Shown: in pieces, positions 21,192-33,861 of the stretch
Layout of the letters: each line of letters opens with the position of its first letter
Numbering within the stretch: the first letter of the stretch is position 1
From: Cylindrodendrum hubeiense
Lineage: Eukaryota > Ascomycota > Sordariomycetes > Hypocreales > Nectriaceae
DNA: 64,000 nucleotides
NCBI GenBank assembly: GCA_014621425.1
Contig: JAANBB010000160.1
Span: 1 to 64,000, forward strand
Direction of reading: 5' to 3'
The notes under the pieces: model-generated
Told to the model about the DNA's origin: nothing
Database searches by the model: none
The model's input: the letters and a program-made list of their open reading frames with translations, nothing else
Made by a program: the position numbers and the translations under genes

Positions 21192-21290
21192 GAGGTTATC
21201 TCTGCGTTGTAGAGATCTTTATTGTAGTTCTGTCTCAGGTGGATCCCCAGCCTCTCGGCAAAAAAGATGGCGCTGGGGCCATTGAGCTGA
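21192..21290. repeat. Degenerate dispersed repeat, copy B
   Basis: Partner of 4844-4945. On the minus strand it reads as a coherent fragment (SAIFFAERLGIHLRQNYNKD). Only short ORFs surround it, so it is a relic rather than an active element. Confidence 0.45.
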
Positions 21291-21883
21291 CGTCGCATTT
21301 GTCTACCGCATTGCATTCGCTAGGACGCCAGGCCAAGAGCGACCGTCGTTAATGTCGTCATTTAGAACGGGAAAAAAGGAGTTTCCACAAACACTAACAT
21401 GCCGAAGACGGCGCTGGGAGATGTTACACTACGCTGAATAATGATGAGTAAACTGCGGTAAAGCGCCCTGTCAAGCATTTACAAGAGCGGCTTGCTGATT
21501 GATCCAGCCACCAACAGAGGCCTCGATGGGTTAGATATTGCCTGGCCAATGGCCTGGCGAACGGCAGAGCGAAGGCCATTCCTTGGCGGCTTAAGGTTGC
21601 CATTAGAATTGCAGGTCTTGCAGAGCGTTATACCAAGAGCATCTTTAGTGCGAGCCACCCACTGGTTTGCCAAGCCATGAGGGGTCCCAGCTGAGTTTGG
21701 GGCTGGTGGAGCTATCACTTTAAAGCGATTTATGCTCTGAGACGCGCATCCGTACTTCCTACATATTTACCCGCCCGACCGCTGGTTGTCATCTGCCATC
21801 TCCCATAATCTCATTTGCCTCACAACAAACACCAGTTACTGCCCAGACCCATTGAGAGTTTGAACTGCCCAGTCCGATACCAG

Positions 21884-23860
21884 ATGGATTTCTCCGACTT
21901 TGAAGAGGTCGACGGGGCCTCCGAGGCCGATGGACGCCAGCCACGCGGCGAGGCTCTCGACGAGCAGGAGCTGTCAGAGTCGCTGATGAACACCTTGACA
22001 TTTCCGCAGTCAGCCCAGCCACTTCAAGCTCACCTGCGCGGGGGTCACCCGCCGTGGCAGGGCCATGGTGGTCAGCTCGTTGGAGTAGTAGACATGGGAA
22101 GGTAAGGGCGTCATCGTGGCAGACATCCGCAATGTAGCTGACGACCAATTCCTAGCAACGGCATTCGGCTCTCCATATCCGACTTGTCGCCTCCGATGGC
22201 GCGCATTTTGCCTACTGTCCTGGTGTACCGGTCTGGCATTTCGCTCTACGACGCCCAGTTTGATCCCGCCACGGGAGACAAGATTCCAATCCCGGATGAT
22301 GTCATCGAGTCGGTCTGCTCTGTGCTCAGCCGCTTTGTCGTCGTCTGTGAAGACTTTGGAACTACCAAAGACAACATCCATGTCATTGCCACCGAAGCCA
22401 CTCGGGCAGCTATTAACTCGGCACAGTTTCTGAAGACCGTCAAGGACAAGACTGGCTTAATCGTCCAGCTGTTGCCGAAAGAGGAGGAGGGCCAGGTTGG
22501 AGCACTGGGCATCGCCAGCGGCTTCTCAAGCATGGAGGGCCTCGTCATGGATCTGGGCGGAGGCAGCACCCAAATCACCTGGATGCTCAGCCAGGGCGCC
22601 GATATCAGGATCAGCCCACAAGGCAGCTTCAGTTTCCCCTACGGCGCTGCAGCTCTGACCAAGAAGCTGGCTGATCTGCGCCTAGGCAAGAGCAAGCCGG
22701 ATGCAGAAGCCGCAGTGAGCGCTTTCAGGAGCGAGATGGTTCAGAACTTCAGGGACGCGTACAATGGTCTACAGGTTCCCGACGAGCTAATCGAAGTCGC
22801 CCAAAGAGAGGGTGGCTTCCGCATCTACCTCTCTGGAGGCGGTTTCCGAGGTTGGGGCTACTTGCTGCTGTACCTGAACCAGTCGCAAGGGAAGCATTAC
22901 CCCATATCTGTCATCAATGGATACACCGCTGGGAGGGAGCAATTCCAAGACACCGAGGCTCTCAAGGCTGTGGCCCGCGCCGCTAAAAATGTCTTCCGAG
23001 TCTCGGACCGTCGCCGCTCTCAGGTTCCCGCCGTGGCATTCCTTGTCAATGTGCTTGCCGAGGCCATTCCTCACGGGATCAAAGAGGCGCACTTCTGCCA
23101 GGGTGGTGTGCGCGAGGGATTCCTCTTCAAGCAACTTTCCCCGGCGGTTCGAATGCAGGCTCCATTGGAAGTGGCCACCAGCTACTTCGCGCCGGGCTCG
23201 CGGCATGCGATCCAGACGTTGCTCAAGAACGCAATCCCCAAACCGTCAAGGAACGAAACCAAAAAGTTCCCAGAATCGTTCGGTGAACACGTCATCGACT
23301 CTTTCTCGAATTCCATGTACGCCCACATGTTCATGTCCAAGGAGACCGCTTCTGCGACGGCTCTCTACTCAACGAGTGTGGGAATTCTGTCCACAGTCCA
23401 CGGAGTGTCGCATCAAGACCGAGCCAGGCTCGCATTGATGCTTGAGTCTAGATACGGCGGCGAGCTGCCGCCACGAGAAATCGAGTTCCGAGATTCACTA
23501 CGGAATATCATCACCCCCGAGGAGGTTTGGTGGGCATCCTATCTTGGCAAAGTGGGATGTTTGATCACTACGTTGTATCCTGCTGGAAAGATTCACAGCA
23601 GCAAGCCCCGCGTGGTATTTTCAGCCCAATGGTCATGGACCCTTGGGAAGGAAAAGAACAAGGAAGGCTTGGTACTCACTCTCTCGGTGCAGAAGACTAA
23701 AAATGACCCATCAAGAACTAAGGAGACTCTACAAGAATTTGGCAAGGATGTAGAGAAGATTGGCAAGGAGAAGTCTTGGATCGGAGATGAGGATCCATGG
23801 GGAATGAAAGTCAAGGTCAAGATTGTTGAGGAGGGAATATTGAGCGGGCCAGACGTTTAA
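21884..23860 (+). CDS. Ppx/GppA-type phosphatase, RTG2-like
   Basis: Retrograde-regulation protein of the exopolyphosphatase/GppA family (ASKHA ATP-binding fold). It senses mitochondrial or nitrogen state in yeast Rtg2. Exons 21884-22101 and 22156-23860 give 640 residues. The spliced junction restores VVDMGSNGIRLSISDLSPP, the phosphate-1 loop of the family. The second loop is VMDLGGGSTQITWM, and ATEATRAA and YLSGGGFRGWGYLL follow at the expected places. The C-terminal half resembles the conserved extension of fungal Rtg2. The first 60 or so residues are low in conservation and could contain a further intron or a different start. It stands alone on + between the desert and a convergent esterase gene. 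Confidence 0.88.
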
Positions 23861-24171
23861 TTGGATTTCAATGAGTCTTTGCGGATAGAATATGCAGTGT
23901 TACTGAGTCAAATTGCCAATATTGCGAAGTTGCTTGCCTCGAGTCTTTATCTGGGGCCACATTACTCAGTGACCGTAGGATTCATGAGTTCCATTCGAAC
24001 TGATGACTGTAATTTCTAATATTTAAAAGCAGGGTATGCCATTGCTCGATAAGGTCTTCACAAACCAAGTAGCCAAATGCTCATTATCTCTTTTCCTACT
24101 TCTCTCCGCAGACAATTTTCCATTCGATATCACCCAAGGATGCAAACCTCGCTTCTCTTGTTGGGGCCATT
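23861..24171. other. Convergent 3' ends
   Basis: Short intergenic region between the convergent RTG2-like and esterase genes. No gene is seen. Confidence 0.6.
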
Positions 24172-25298
24172 TTATTCTATCATCCAGCGCATACCCTCGA
24201 TTAAATGTTCAAGCCACAGCTTCGATGCGGGCAGATCAGGACATGTCCCCCAGAAGCCATGTGGAAGTCCCTGATAAATCTGAACTTTGGTTGATAGTCC
24301 CACTTCTTGAAGTAGTTGGTCCAGTAGTATGGCCTCATCACGTCGAGGGTCCCAGCCGCAAATTGCAAAGTATGCCTTCTGGGCGATATTTGCGTGAGAA
24401 TCGAAGAGGAGGGGAGAAAGACGTTTGTCAGTAGGAGGAGCGCCATATTTTCCTGTGAAGATCATCTGTCAGCATTTCCAAATCTTGAGCGAGCGGATAA
24501 CGTCGCACCTGCAAAGAAGTCGATAGACTTTCTAGTGAGACCCGGCGCGTCGTTGATTTCATCCACGCTCAGGATCCGATCCAGATATTTTTCTGGTCTT
24601 GCATCGGGGTGACAAAAACTCCCGGCCAAGAAGACGACGCCGGTGATTTTTGGTGAAAGACCTTCGTCTCGAGCAAGATGGGTAAGCCCGGCAGTGAAGT
24701 TGGCTCCAGCCGAAGTACCCCCTAGGATAAAACCCTTCGAAAGATTTGTGTTGAGCTTGCTCTGACCATCCAATGATGAAGTCTGGAAATTAGAGGTTAG
24801 ATAATTGATAAAGACTAGCACAATTGACTATTAGATCGACGAACCCATCGGAGAATGTCGAAACAATCTTCAAAGCCAACAGGAAACTTGTTTTCAGGTG
24901 CGAGTCGATATTCCACACTGACAACAGCAATTCCAGTCTCGAGAGCAATAGCTCGACACGTCAAATCGTCTGTCTCTAAGCCGCCGGTCACGAAGCCGCC
25001 TCCGTGCATGTACACGAAGAGGGGGAGTGCCTCGTCACCGCTCGAGGCCCGACGGTAGCTTCGGAGAGTAATGGAGGCATCGTCGCGCACAGGTACGTTG
25101 AACTCTCCGATATCCAGGCCCTCTTGAGGTGCAATGGGATCGTGAGCTCTCGTCAATCCATGTCTAATAGTTCCTGGTGGCAAATTGTTTGGGAACTGGT
25201 CTCAATGTCAACGACGTTGATTTGATCCTAAAAGGCTTCTATTGACTTACGTCCACCCACTGGGGGTCTGGAACTGCGTAGTGTCGATATTCCGCCAT
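24172..25298 (-). CDS. Alpha/beta hydrolase, hormone-sensitive-lipase-like esterase
   Basis: Alpha/beta-hydrolase-3 family carboxylesterase, 317 residues. Exons are 25298-25251, 25195-24845, 24782-24509 and 24452-24172. The oxyanion signature is FVYMHGGGFVTGG, the catalytic Ser lies in GGTSAGAN, and the catalytic His lies in LPHGFWG. The acid residue is probably the Asp in CGWDPRRDE or nearby. No signal peptide is seen, so it is likely cytosolic. The first exon begins MAEYRHYAVPDPQWVD. The third donor (GTTCGT after ILRW) is weak and chosen for frame. Substrate is unknown; such enzymes act on short-chain esters and secondary metabolites. Confidence 0.87.
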
Positions 25299-25982
25299 GG
25301 TGTTTGATTGAAGTAATGGTGGATGCAAAGATGTTGATAGCGACGCCCACGGCTATATATTCGTCTAGAGACACAATCGGCCGCTGATCGGAGGTTGCAA
25401 CCCCACCAAGTCTGACAAATGCTAACAGCCAAGAAACGCTGTGACAAATACGACACCCTAGCTCGGAGAAAACACTTATCCCCGGCTTCCCAACCTGGCT
25501 CGCCGGATGATTCATATCACATCGTACCCTGACAATCTGCTCTAGGATTGGTCTTGTCAGCAGATTATGTTATCTGATGGATCTTCCAGGCACCTGGTGA
25601 GGAGGTTTGCCCAACCATAGAATAGATGCGGTATTTGGCAAAGGTGTGCAATCCTTCCCTGCAGCTATACGAGGCTAGACGAGGCTAGACGAGAGATGCA
25701 TATTTGGCCCTCATAATGTCAAGATTCAACAAAAACCCCGGACGTATACAGAGATTACTGTCACTTGTACGTTCATTATGATTATATCAAACTCGTAGGA
25801 CACTAGCTTATTAGTGTTCTACCATAAAACTGTAGCTTTAACAGAGTGGTAGTTCGAAACTAGGAGGAAATTGATCTAACAAACATTTCTTCAAACAGCA
25901 ACAAAATAGGAACAGAAAATCGTCAATCATCCCGTCGCAAACAGAACAATGATCTCTTGTTTGCAGTTTCCGGACCAATTTC
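25299..25982. other. Intergenic with a short tandem repeat
   Basis: Promoter of the esterase and 3' flank of the methyltransferase. A 10-bp unit, GAGGCTAGAC, is repeated in tandem at about 25672-25691. No gene is seen. Confidence 0.5.
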
Positions 25983-27209
25983 CTAACCTCCCTTCGACGC
26001 CTCCATGAAACTAGCTCTCTCCAGAGCGTCCGCCTGTTTCGTCCAAATGATTCTTCCCATGTTTACTAACGTCTTTCCAAAGTCGTCAAGTACCTCCTGG
26101 GCATCTGCGCTATCGGCTTTGAGCTCCCTGGTGCGCTCATCCTTTGTGCCTAGACTGGCATTCTTCCACGCTCTTTTCCATTCAGCGATGGCCTCCAAGG
26201 CCAGCTCACCGTCACTCTGAACATTCTTAGCGACGGCGTAGAATGAAGATCTCATCGCATGATGTCTGTGATGCTTGAAGAGCTTGAGATTGGAGAACTT
26301 GCTAAGAGTGTGCAGCAGCTTTACACTGCCCCACGCTTCTAGCTTGTGCAGGAGAATAACCATGGTGCCTCCAGGCTTCAAATGCTCGAGACTCAGTGCA
26401 AGCTGAGATTTCGTCAGGCGGTAGGCTTCGAAAGGTTCTCGCCACTGCGAGCGTTGTTGGGTACGGAGGACTTGGCCATCACAAAATGCCAGATCAAACT
26501 TCTCTTGTGCTGAGAAAATCCTCTGGATGGTGAAAGCATCTCGATCGGGATGAGACACTGGTATGTCCTCTTTTGTGATACCCATGTCTCCCGCAAGCAT
26601 CGTAACGTCTAGAAATTCAACCTCGAGGTTTTCTGCTTTCAACAGGACTTCGTGCCCACCTCGCTCCACTGGTAAACTCATTGCTTTAACGTGAGCATCG
26701 GGATACTTCTTCAACACTGATGCGACAAATCCACCTGGAGCCATGCACATATCCAGAATCGCTGGTTGGTTCGAGATATGGGAAAGTTCGAATGCTTTGG
26801 TGATACGATGTAGTTCGGTGCCAATCTTCTGCATCATCCCGTAGAAGTAATTCGCGGTATTGTTTGAAGCGTTATCAGCCGACCGCCGTTGCCTTTGGAA
26901 ATATTCATCTCCTTTCTCGCTCTTCCACCCCTAGAGCAGCATAGGTCTGGTCAGTACGAAAGGCTCCGTTGTCATTTGGCTGATGACGTAACTTACCTTC
27001 GCCCGAATTTCTTGGAGACGACGAAACTCCCTCGACCTTTCCTCCATGTATTCCCTAATTTTATTGTGAGCACCGGCATCCTCGAAAGAATTTCCATCTG
27101 CATCCTGCTGGTCGTCTCTGTGCTGTTGTCCGGTTTCATCGGTCGGATTGATGCCCATATTATCGCTGTGCGGAGAGCTATGGGAGGCTAGGTCGGTATC
27201 GGAAGACAT
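25983..27209 (-). CDS. FtsJ-fold (RrmJ-like) SAM-dependent methyltransferase domain protein
   Basis: 386 residues, exons 27209-26997 and 26930-25983. The first 70 residues are polar and acidic (MSSDTDLASHSSPHSD) with a charged helix EYMEERSREFRRLQEIRAK. From about residue 130 an FtsJ-like Rossmann fold is visible: motif I ILDMCMAPGGFVASVLKKYP, an acidic DLAFCDGQ strand, and HLKPGGTMVILLHKLEAWG. These suggest 2'-O-ribose RNA methylation, but fungal members of this group are mostly uncharacterised and the catalytic K-D-K-E set is not clear by eye. The C-terminal 70 residues are helical. No signal peptide is present. Confidence 0.78.
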
Positions 27210-28690
27210 TATGACGAATGTACACAAGGTTGGGTCTGGTTTTTAAGAGCAAGAAGACTCCTAATTAGAATTTATCAGAAGGTCGAGCAGTGATTCGAGA
27301 CTGACTTGTACTTGGATCCTTGAAAGGGCTGGCAGGTGAGGGTAGCGTGAGCAGGTCTCTGTGGTTTAAGTATACAAGTTTTTGATTGCAAGGCATCCAA
27401 TCTAAAACGCCGGTCCAAATGACACATATGGCTGACAACGGAGTACTCTTCCGCATACTCGCGGGCCTCCTGCATAACGCCGTTGATATCACCAACAAGT
27501 CATTAGAACGTAGCCGACCGAAAAAGCAAGTTGGATCCCCATGGTTGGACATGTGAATACACATTTCAATGCAAACCCCTAGTATAGGAGGGGTTAGTAA
27601 CTATTTCATTGGTCAGAGACGTGATCAGCCTTGGCTTGGACACGTTCACATTCAATCTAGGCGCCCAGAGATTGAGCTTGCATTGCCTGCTGTGAGCAAT
27701 CAGGGCGAATTATATCAGGCTAAAGACCTCCCACACCATGCAGTGTAATCACACCACGTTTGAAACTCGTGTTGTTGCTGATTAACTGCCCCCGCTGGCC
27801 GTTGTGTTGGTACTGTGAAATACACTTAGGTTGGAAGGAATTCGGATAGTGGAGTCACTATGAGAAAAGTATACCAGGAGACGAAAAGTCTGATGCTCGC
27901 GCCTACAATAAGTCATATTAATTTCCGTAGTACTAGCCCACATGGCGTTGACCACCGAGGTGACCGTCTGGATGGTATTTGACGAGGTCTGATGAGTAGC
28001 AATACCAAGAATTGGTCCCGGTATCTGGCTGTTTCATCGGAGCCTAAATCTTGAATCATAGTTGGCTTGGAATATTAATAATTCCCAGCGTATTGGGTTT
28101 TGTGTGACATGTTTGATGTGCCAGTCGCCAACACCAACTGCTTCGCCGTGGCAATTTCCTCGTCCAAGCATGAGGCCTCCCAGCACTTCCGATGCTCCTA
28201 TTTCAAATCAAGCACCCCGACCATTCCAGATGTGTCAACCAATGCGAGTGATGATGAAATATGTGCAGGTAGTACGCAGTTTATTTAGATAACTTACTTG
28301 TGGCAGTGCTTGAAAGATAGCTCTCGTACATAGCGAAGACGCCCTGTCGCTGCATCTGGATTCTTATCGCTCAACAACCCCGTTGCGTTCTCAGCACTGC
28401 CTCCCATCCAACCCAGCCTCGGGTGCAAACTATTGAATGCAACAGACGGTTTACAGCGGTTTTCAGGCGCCTACTAATCGATAAACTACGCCGGGGGGCG
28501 CTAGCAGCCAATCAGAACCTAGTACGAGGCGGACTCGATAATCGGATGAGGCTGTACGAGTCTCGCTCTAGAACCGCCAATCCCGCGTGTGGCAGGTGGC
28601 CCGTAGGCTTAAAGTAAACCCCGCCCTCACTAACTGAGCTGCCAACCGAACTGAACGAAGGCTTCAGCATCCGTCGCGAGTGTGCAAATC
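27210..28690. other. Intergenic, methyltransferase to HET gene
   Basis: Promoters of two divergent genes. A minus-strand ORF at 27275-27475 (start MQEAREYAEEYSVVSH) has protein-like composition but no recognised family and no clear gene structure. Nothing else is seen. Confidence 0.45.
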
Positions 28691-30903
28691 ATGGCTTCTT
28701 CAAGCGATCCGTCTCAGAGAGGGCCTATGGTTACTTTCGCCAAATTCGACAATGGAAATTTCCGGCTCTTCAAAGCTCGCACCAGAGAGATCGAGTACTT
28801 TGCCATCTCTCACGTCTGGGGGAAAACAGCCTGGCGCGCGATTGACGGCATTGATGGAGATAAGCTGATCTCGCAGGAAAAGGCTGATTTCGTAAAGAAT
28901 AACTTGCCTGCACTCGTTGGCGACACCCCCTTCTGGATGGATACCTTGACTGTGGATCAGAAGAATCCGGACGAGGTCATCGCGACAGTTCAGGTCATCC
29001 CAGATATCTTTCGGGATGCAGCTCGGACGATTGCTATTCGGGAATCCGATGGCTTTTACCACTGCTGCGAAGAGGCCGTGCGAGACAGTCAGGGCTGGGG
29101 AGACTTCAATGATAGGCTTGCCATCCATAATGAGGAGCATGTTGACCATCTCCGTGAGGAGTCGTATTTGCGTCGGCTGTGGACGCTGCAGGAGTGTCTA
29201 CTCTCCCACACCATCCAGTTTGCGGTAGCCCCTATAAGTTAGTGAAGCAACATCTTCCATCTCTTGGATTCAATCATAGTCTAATGCCAATCTTAGATAC
29301 ACCTCTCCCAAAGGTGGACGACGCCAGCCCCAGAAATGGAGATGCCTACGCATACCGGAACGACATTGAGATGCTCCTAGACTGTCTCTGGGTCTTAGCA
29401 TATTCCTTCAATGGGACACAAGGAGAGGACGGTATGGAAGGCATCAACACATTCATAAAGGCATACGCAAATTGCGGAACCATCACCCGAATGAGGCCGT
29501 TCGAACGGACAATGGATGACACTATCCACAACATCGAAGGAGGACAGTTCCGACTCGTCAACCAAGCTTCCAACAGGTCTGCCACAGAGCCTCGGGACTA
29601 CATATTCGCAACCATGACGCAGTTTCCATGGTATCATTATCCTTTGGACGCCATCAACATGTCTTTCAGCGAAATATTTGCGGACTTGTATAACCAAGCC
29701 TCTGTAGCTGGGCACAAATTTACACCGAAAGTTTTGCAGTCCATGACCGACCCAGACGCTGTTAATGGAGATGCGTGGAGACCGAGCGACGACCAGCCAG
29801 AGCCCGCATGCCTTGGCGATTTCATCAAACTCATCGGCCGCAAAATAGAACCCTCCCAGCAGCTCACCGGGCCGCACCTTCAATCGACCCTACACATCGC
29901 GTCGGCTGTTCCCATCCGTCAATACGACAACGAACGTTCTGAAGGGGTGCTATGGGTCATTGAAAGTGCCATGAAGTTCTCCCCCCAACTATGGGGAGAA
30001 GCCCACAAGGGAGGCGAGCTTTCCAAATTCGGCAGCTTCCCATGCGAATCCTGGTCGCTAGATGACTGGGACGCGATGCGATGTGGCTGGAGAGCCAAGA
30101 GCTTTGAGAATCAGGTTCAGATGATTGAGCATGGTGATGGCTCAAGTTCAATGAGAATTGGCCGCGGTGTTGAGTATGAAAGGCTGTCAGAGGGTGTTGT
30201 TGATCTGCTGCTCCAATCAGGGCCAGCTATCAACAGGCCAGCTCCAATAGGTTATGTGGGCCTGTTCCAACAAGCAAGAAAGATGTTAGACCACATGTGG
30301 TGTGCGGTTTCTCCTAATAGAAACGACGCCGCCCAAAGAGCCGACTGGGAGGGCATCAAACGCGAGATGAGAGGGGGTTGGCCGCAGCCACTCCTCAGGA
30401 CCATGCTACTGCTTTCAGCCATGATCGGATGCGGCATCGGCCTCTCCGCAGAATCGTGGTGCAATCGAAAATTCGTCCCCTGCCTTGTTAGATACGGCAA
30501 CGAGATCATCCTTGGCCTGCTCGCTAAGCACGCCCGCCTTGAAGACACAACCCAATGTCAGGGGCTACTGGTTGTTGCCCGTCATACTTCTCGGATGGAT
30601 TTCTGTAAGGAGTTAATGCTCGTCGATCCGGAGACCAAGAGGTCTGTGGGGTTGCTTCCTGATTTCCTCCCACACCGTAGAGACCGCAGTTACTCTGATG
30701 CGCTGTTTGCGACGCGAGCGAAGATGTTATACGGCGATCTCATGGTAGACCCGAAACCAGACAGCTTCAAGTTTATGGTCATCCCTCTTGCTCCAGAAAT
30801 TTCTGTTGACGTGGAGGATAGCAACCGACAAGAGACTGTTGAAGAGATTGATAGACCAGGTACGGTTAAATCCAAGGAGAACGCATCCTGCATCCTTATG
30901 TAA
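28691..30903 (+). CDS. HET-domain (heterokaryon incompatibility) protein with C-terminal CaaX box
   Basis: 717 residues, exons 28691-29237 and 29297-30903, intron donor GTTAGT. The N-terminal part has HET-domain signatures: EIEYFAISHVWG, FWMDTL in the place of the usual WIDxLCI, VIPDIFRDAARTIAI, and YLRRLWTLQECLLS. The long C-terminal part is not assignable. A hydrophobic stretch near LLRTMLLLSAMIGCGIGL may be a buried helix. The protein ends ASCILM-stop, a canonical CaaX prenylation box (CILM). HET proteins trigger non-self recognition or immune-like cell death in fungi. A prenylated HET protein would be tethered to membranes, which is unusual and inferred only from the terminal four residues. 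Confidence 0.85.
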
Positions 30904-31106
30904 TGAATTAGTAACGGAGGGCATTTTCTTTGGAGAGCGGTAATGGGATTATACGGCAATACATGAGTTAATACATAATACGGGTGTATGGTAAACAGGG
31001 AGAGAAACTTGCAGAGATGGGGATATCGCTCAGACGGAAAATGGACATCCTATTCATACTACTATTCGCTTAACAAATTCCTTAATAACAGTATAAAACA
31101 CTAGCA

Positions 31107-32138
31107 TCAGATCATAATCCCACTCTTCTTCCTCTGATTTTCCATGTGCTCCAAGTAGAACGCAGGAGTAGCATGATATCTATTTTCCACCGCAAGCTTA
31201 GCCAAGCTCCTCATCGCAGGCATCGGGTCGACAGCGTTGGGACCGTCATGAGAAGAGATCATTGAGAGCTTGTCAAACTTTCCCTCAAGCTCCAAGACAC
31301 TTCCTGAAAATTCAGAACCTGACAGTGGCAATGGGTCAAGATCGCAGTTGGCTGCTGAGATGGTCAGAGACCCTAAGTTGGTCATCGCGCACGTCTCGCA
31401 GCATTTAGACTTGGCTTTCTTGAGGTCTTTGACCAATTTGTGGAGAGGGAAGAGCATCTTTCCAAGAATATCCAATCGAATCGCGGCAATGTGTTCTACT
31501 TTCCGTCAGCATCACGGTCTCAATCACAATCACGGACTCGCCGTACCTAGTATGTCTGTGGGCCTCAACGGATCGTACTTGGCTTGTGCTAAGAGAGCGC
31601 CCTTCTCAGTGAGCAACTGGCCTTGCTCATCAATTCCACAAGTTATGGCCAACATGTCTACTGCGTGCATGAAGATGTTCGCTTCACCAAGTTCCCATGC
31701 GATCCACGCTAGAACTGGTTGCGTGGTTTGCTGTACGTAGTCGATCCACTGACGTGCCCAAGGTCTCGTTATCTCAGTCATGTCGTACTTTTCAGTCACG
31801 GCAAGAATTTGATACAGTTCCAAAGCAGTCAAGGTGATTGGAACAAGGTCAAATCGGTGGTGGATGATGGCCAGAACCGTCAAGACCGGTTCAAAGCGGT
31901 CCCCCGGGAGTCTAACCACCCATTCTGCTGTATCATCTGTTGGCTTGGCTTCAGCAAAGTTCCCAAAGAGCATTGTCTTCCAAACAAGGGATGCACGCCT
32001 CAGAGCCCTGGAACAGACAACAATAATGTGTCTCTCAGGTCCGACGTGTAACTGGAGATCTCCGTAGGAGTCTAAAATTGTCTTCCCTGGGACATCTGGT
32101 GAGAACGGAACGCAAGATCGAATCTCTGTAGTTGCCAT
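31107..32138 (-). CDS. BTB/POZ-like domain protein, function unknown
   Basis: 326 residues, exons 32138-31547 and 31495-31107. The opening resembles the fungal BTB fold: GDLQLHVGPERHIIVVCSRALRRASLVWKTMLFGNF, then VRLPGDRFEPVLTVLAIIHHRFDLVP. This is the layout of fungal BTB proteins outside the Cul3 core group. The second exon holds three Cys residues (CCETCAMTN), which could bind metal or be coincidental. It lies convergent with the HET gene, with about 200 nt between stops. No enzymatic motif is visible. Confidence 0.75.
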
Positions 32139-33861
32139 TGTAATCTGATGAAATATGAGGTTCTTCGCGCAAGAATGCCTTGATTGAGGTGCACACTGGT
32201 GTTCGATACGACTAATCTATTATTTGTTTTTTCTCCACCGTTCACGGCCATATATGCGGGCTGACGTGGCAATCTGAGAAGCTTTGTGATCAAAAGAAAT
32301 GAGGCTGATCTGTGCATGATGCATCAAGACCCATCGGTCCTCCGCGGGTGCTTACATTGCATCCTGCAGCATGCAGGTGCTTGAATTAGGATTTCGGCAT
32401 CGGGAGCTGAACTCGCAGATATCTGCTACGCCTCTCCTCTGCTTGCCGAAAGGTCATGAGGTGATTTGTACTAAAACTTTACTCCAGGATACCTAGACTT
32501 CGAGATGATCTAGACCTTGTTAGATTCCCGAACACGAGGAATATGCTCCATAGGCGGCAGCGCTCGCTTAGCACAGAAATGACGCAGCCAATGTCTGTGT
32601 GATCAGTGTGCAGCAACTGAATATCTTGTCGTTTTTTATCACTACAATGACGTGGTTAGGCAATCGGGCACACCTCTTCCGCTTAAGCCTATGCAACCCT
32701 CGGCACTCGAGGCCGGATTCTGTGAGTCAGATTCATGCATCCTGCAGAGGTAAGCAGAACCCCAGAAAGAGAGAACAAGCTTAAGAAAATGTAAACAATG
32801 TGAATGTCTATTGGTTGAGAAGAACCGGGTTTCTTGATCTTCACTAGCTTTCTGCACGGGATACCATAGCATAATCCGAGCAGAGTATTTCAAACAGCCC
32901 TCGATCACTAGTCACATGGCGATTTCTTTTTCTCTACACAAGGTGAGAGCTCTTGGCAAAAGTAGGTGCCCCCAAGATTTCCATTCATCGCCATTTCCGT
33001 TCCCGCAAAACACTGTTTTTATTTATTTATCGGCAAATGGTATTCATTGCCTCGATGATACCCATGCCTCAACAGACCTCAGTTAATTCCGTATATAGCA
33101 GTCTTTTTTCTTGTCTCCATTGGGTGCTTATTTCCATTACCGTGCCGAAAACGCTAGGATTTAGTGACATCATATCGAGGTAATCATCCCGCGCATCCGG
33201 GGGTTTCTGGGCAATAACGCACCACTGCCTCGCTAGCACGGCCATGGAGACGTAGCTAAAATAAAATCTCGAATAATAATAACCATACTGTTACTCCAAG
33301 CAAGTAGAGCAGGTATTTATCGAGGCTTTCGTGGGTGGGAAAGTACTCGGGAATCGAAACCGTTGCAGAGAAGATTTGAGATGCACATGTCCTTTTACAC
33401 GTGTCTCCTGTCAAATAAACATTCGTGGGGACCTCAGCAACCAGTGAGTCCAAGAGTGAGAAATTCAGCAGATTAGTAGGCAGTCAAGGATTGATATAAT
33501 CAGCGTTGGGGTTTGTGGCAAATCAACTTCTCTCATAGAACCTGCTGTCTCCAAAGATGTGGATATTTACAGAAAATACACCTAAACAAGCTACCTACCT
33601 GCCTATACAATAATACATGAACGTACACATACCAGCAACCTTAATTAAACACGTGCCTGCATGAGGGAAAAATACAACAGGAATGATCCACTCAGTCCAA
33701 ACTACACCTCTCAACCGCCTAACCAATCCCTTCTCAAAAGGGGCTGGCGGAGTATAAGGAAGACGAACCCAAAAAGGCTTCATTAATAGAAAGGGTAAAA
33801 ATTGAAGCAGCCTCGGGCAACAAAAGAAATGTACTCAATCATATGATGCTTGTATAGGAAT
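32139..33861. other. Intergenic, BTB gene to tRNA-Lys
   Basis: 1.7 kb with short ORFs on both strands, none recognisable. I see no gene. Confidence 0.55.

Larger units (their letters stand above)
18079..21883. other. Gene-poor, partly AT-rich region
   Basis: The first 350 nt are the transporter promoter. From about 19.3 to 21.2 kb the sequence is AT-rich with only short ORFs and no recognisable proteins. Repeat copy B lies at 21192-21290. ORFs on both strands at 21479-21718 have no recognisable family. It could be decayed transposon sequence or a cluster boundary. Confidence 0.5.

Noticed and set aside
25665..25700. Short tandem GAGGCTAGAC units considered as CRISPR-like
   Set aside because: Only two direct units with no spacers. 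CRISPR arrays are not expected in a eukaryotic nuclear genome.
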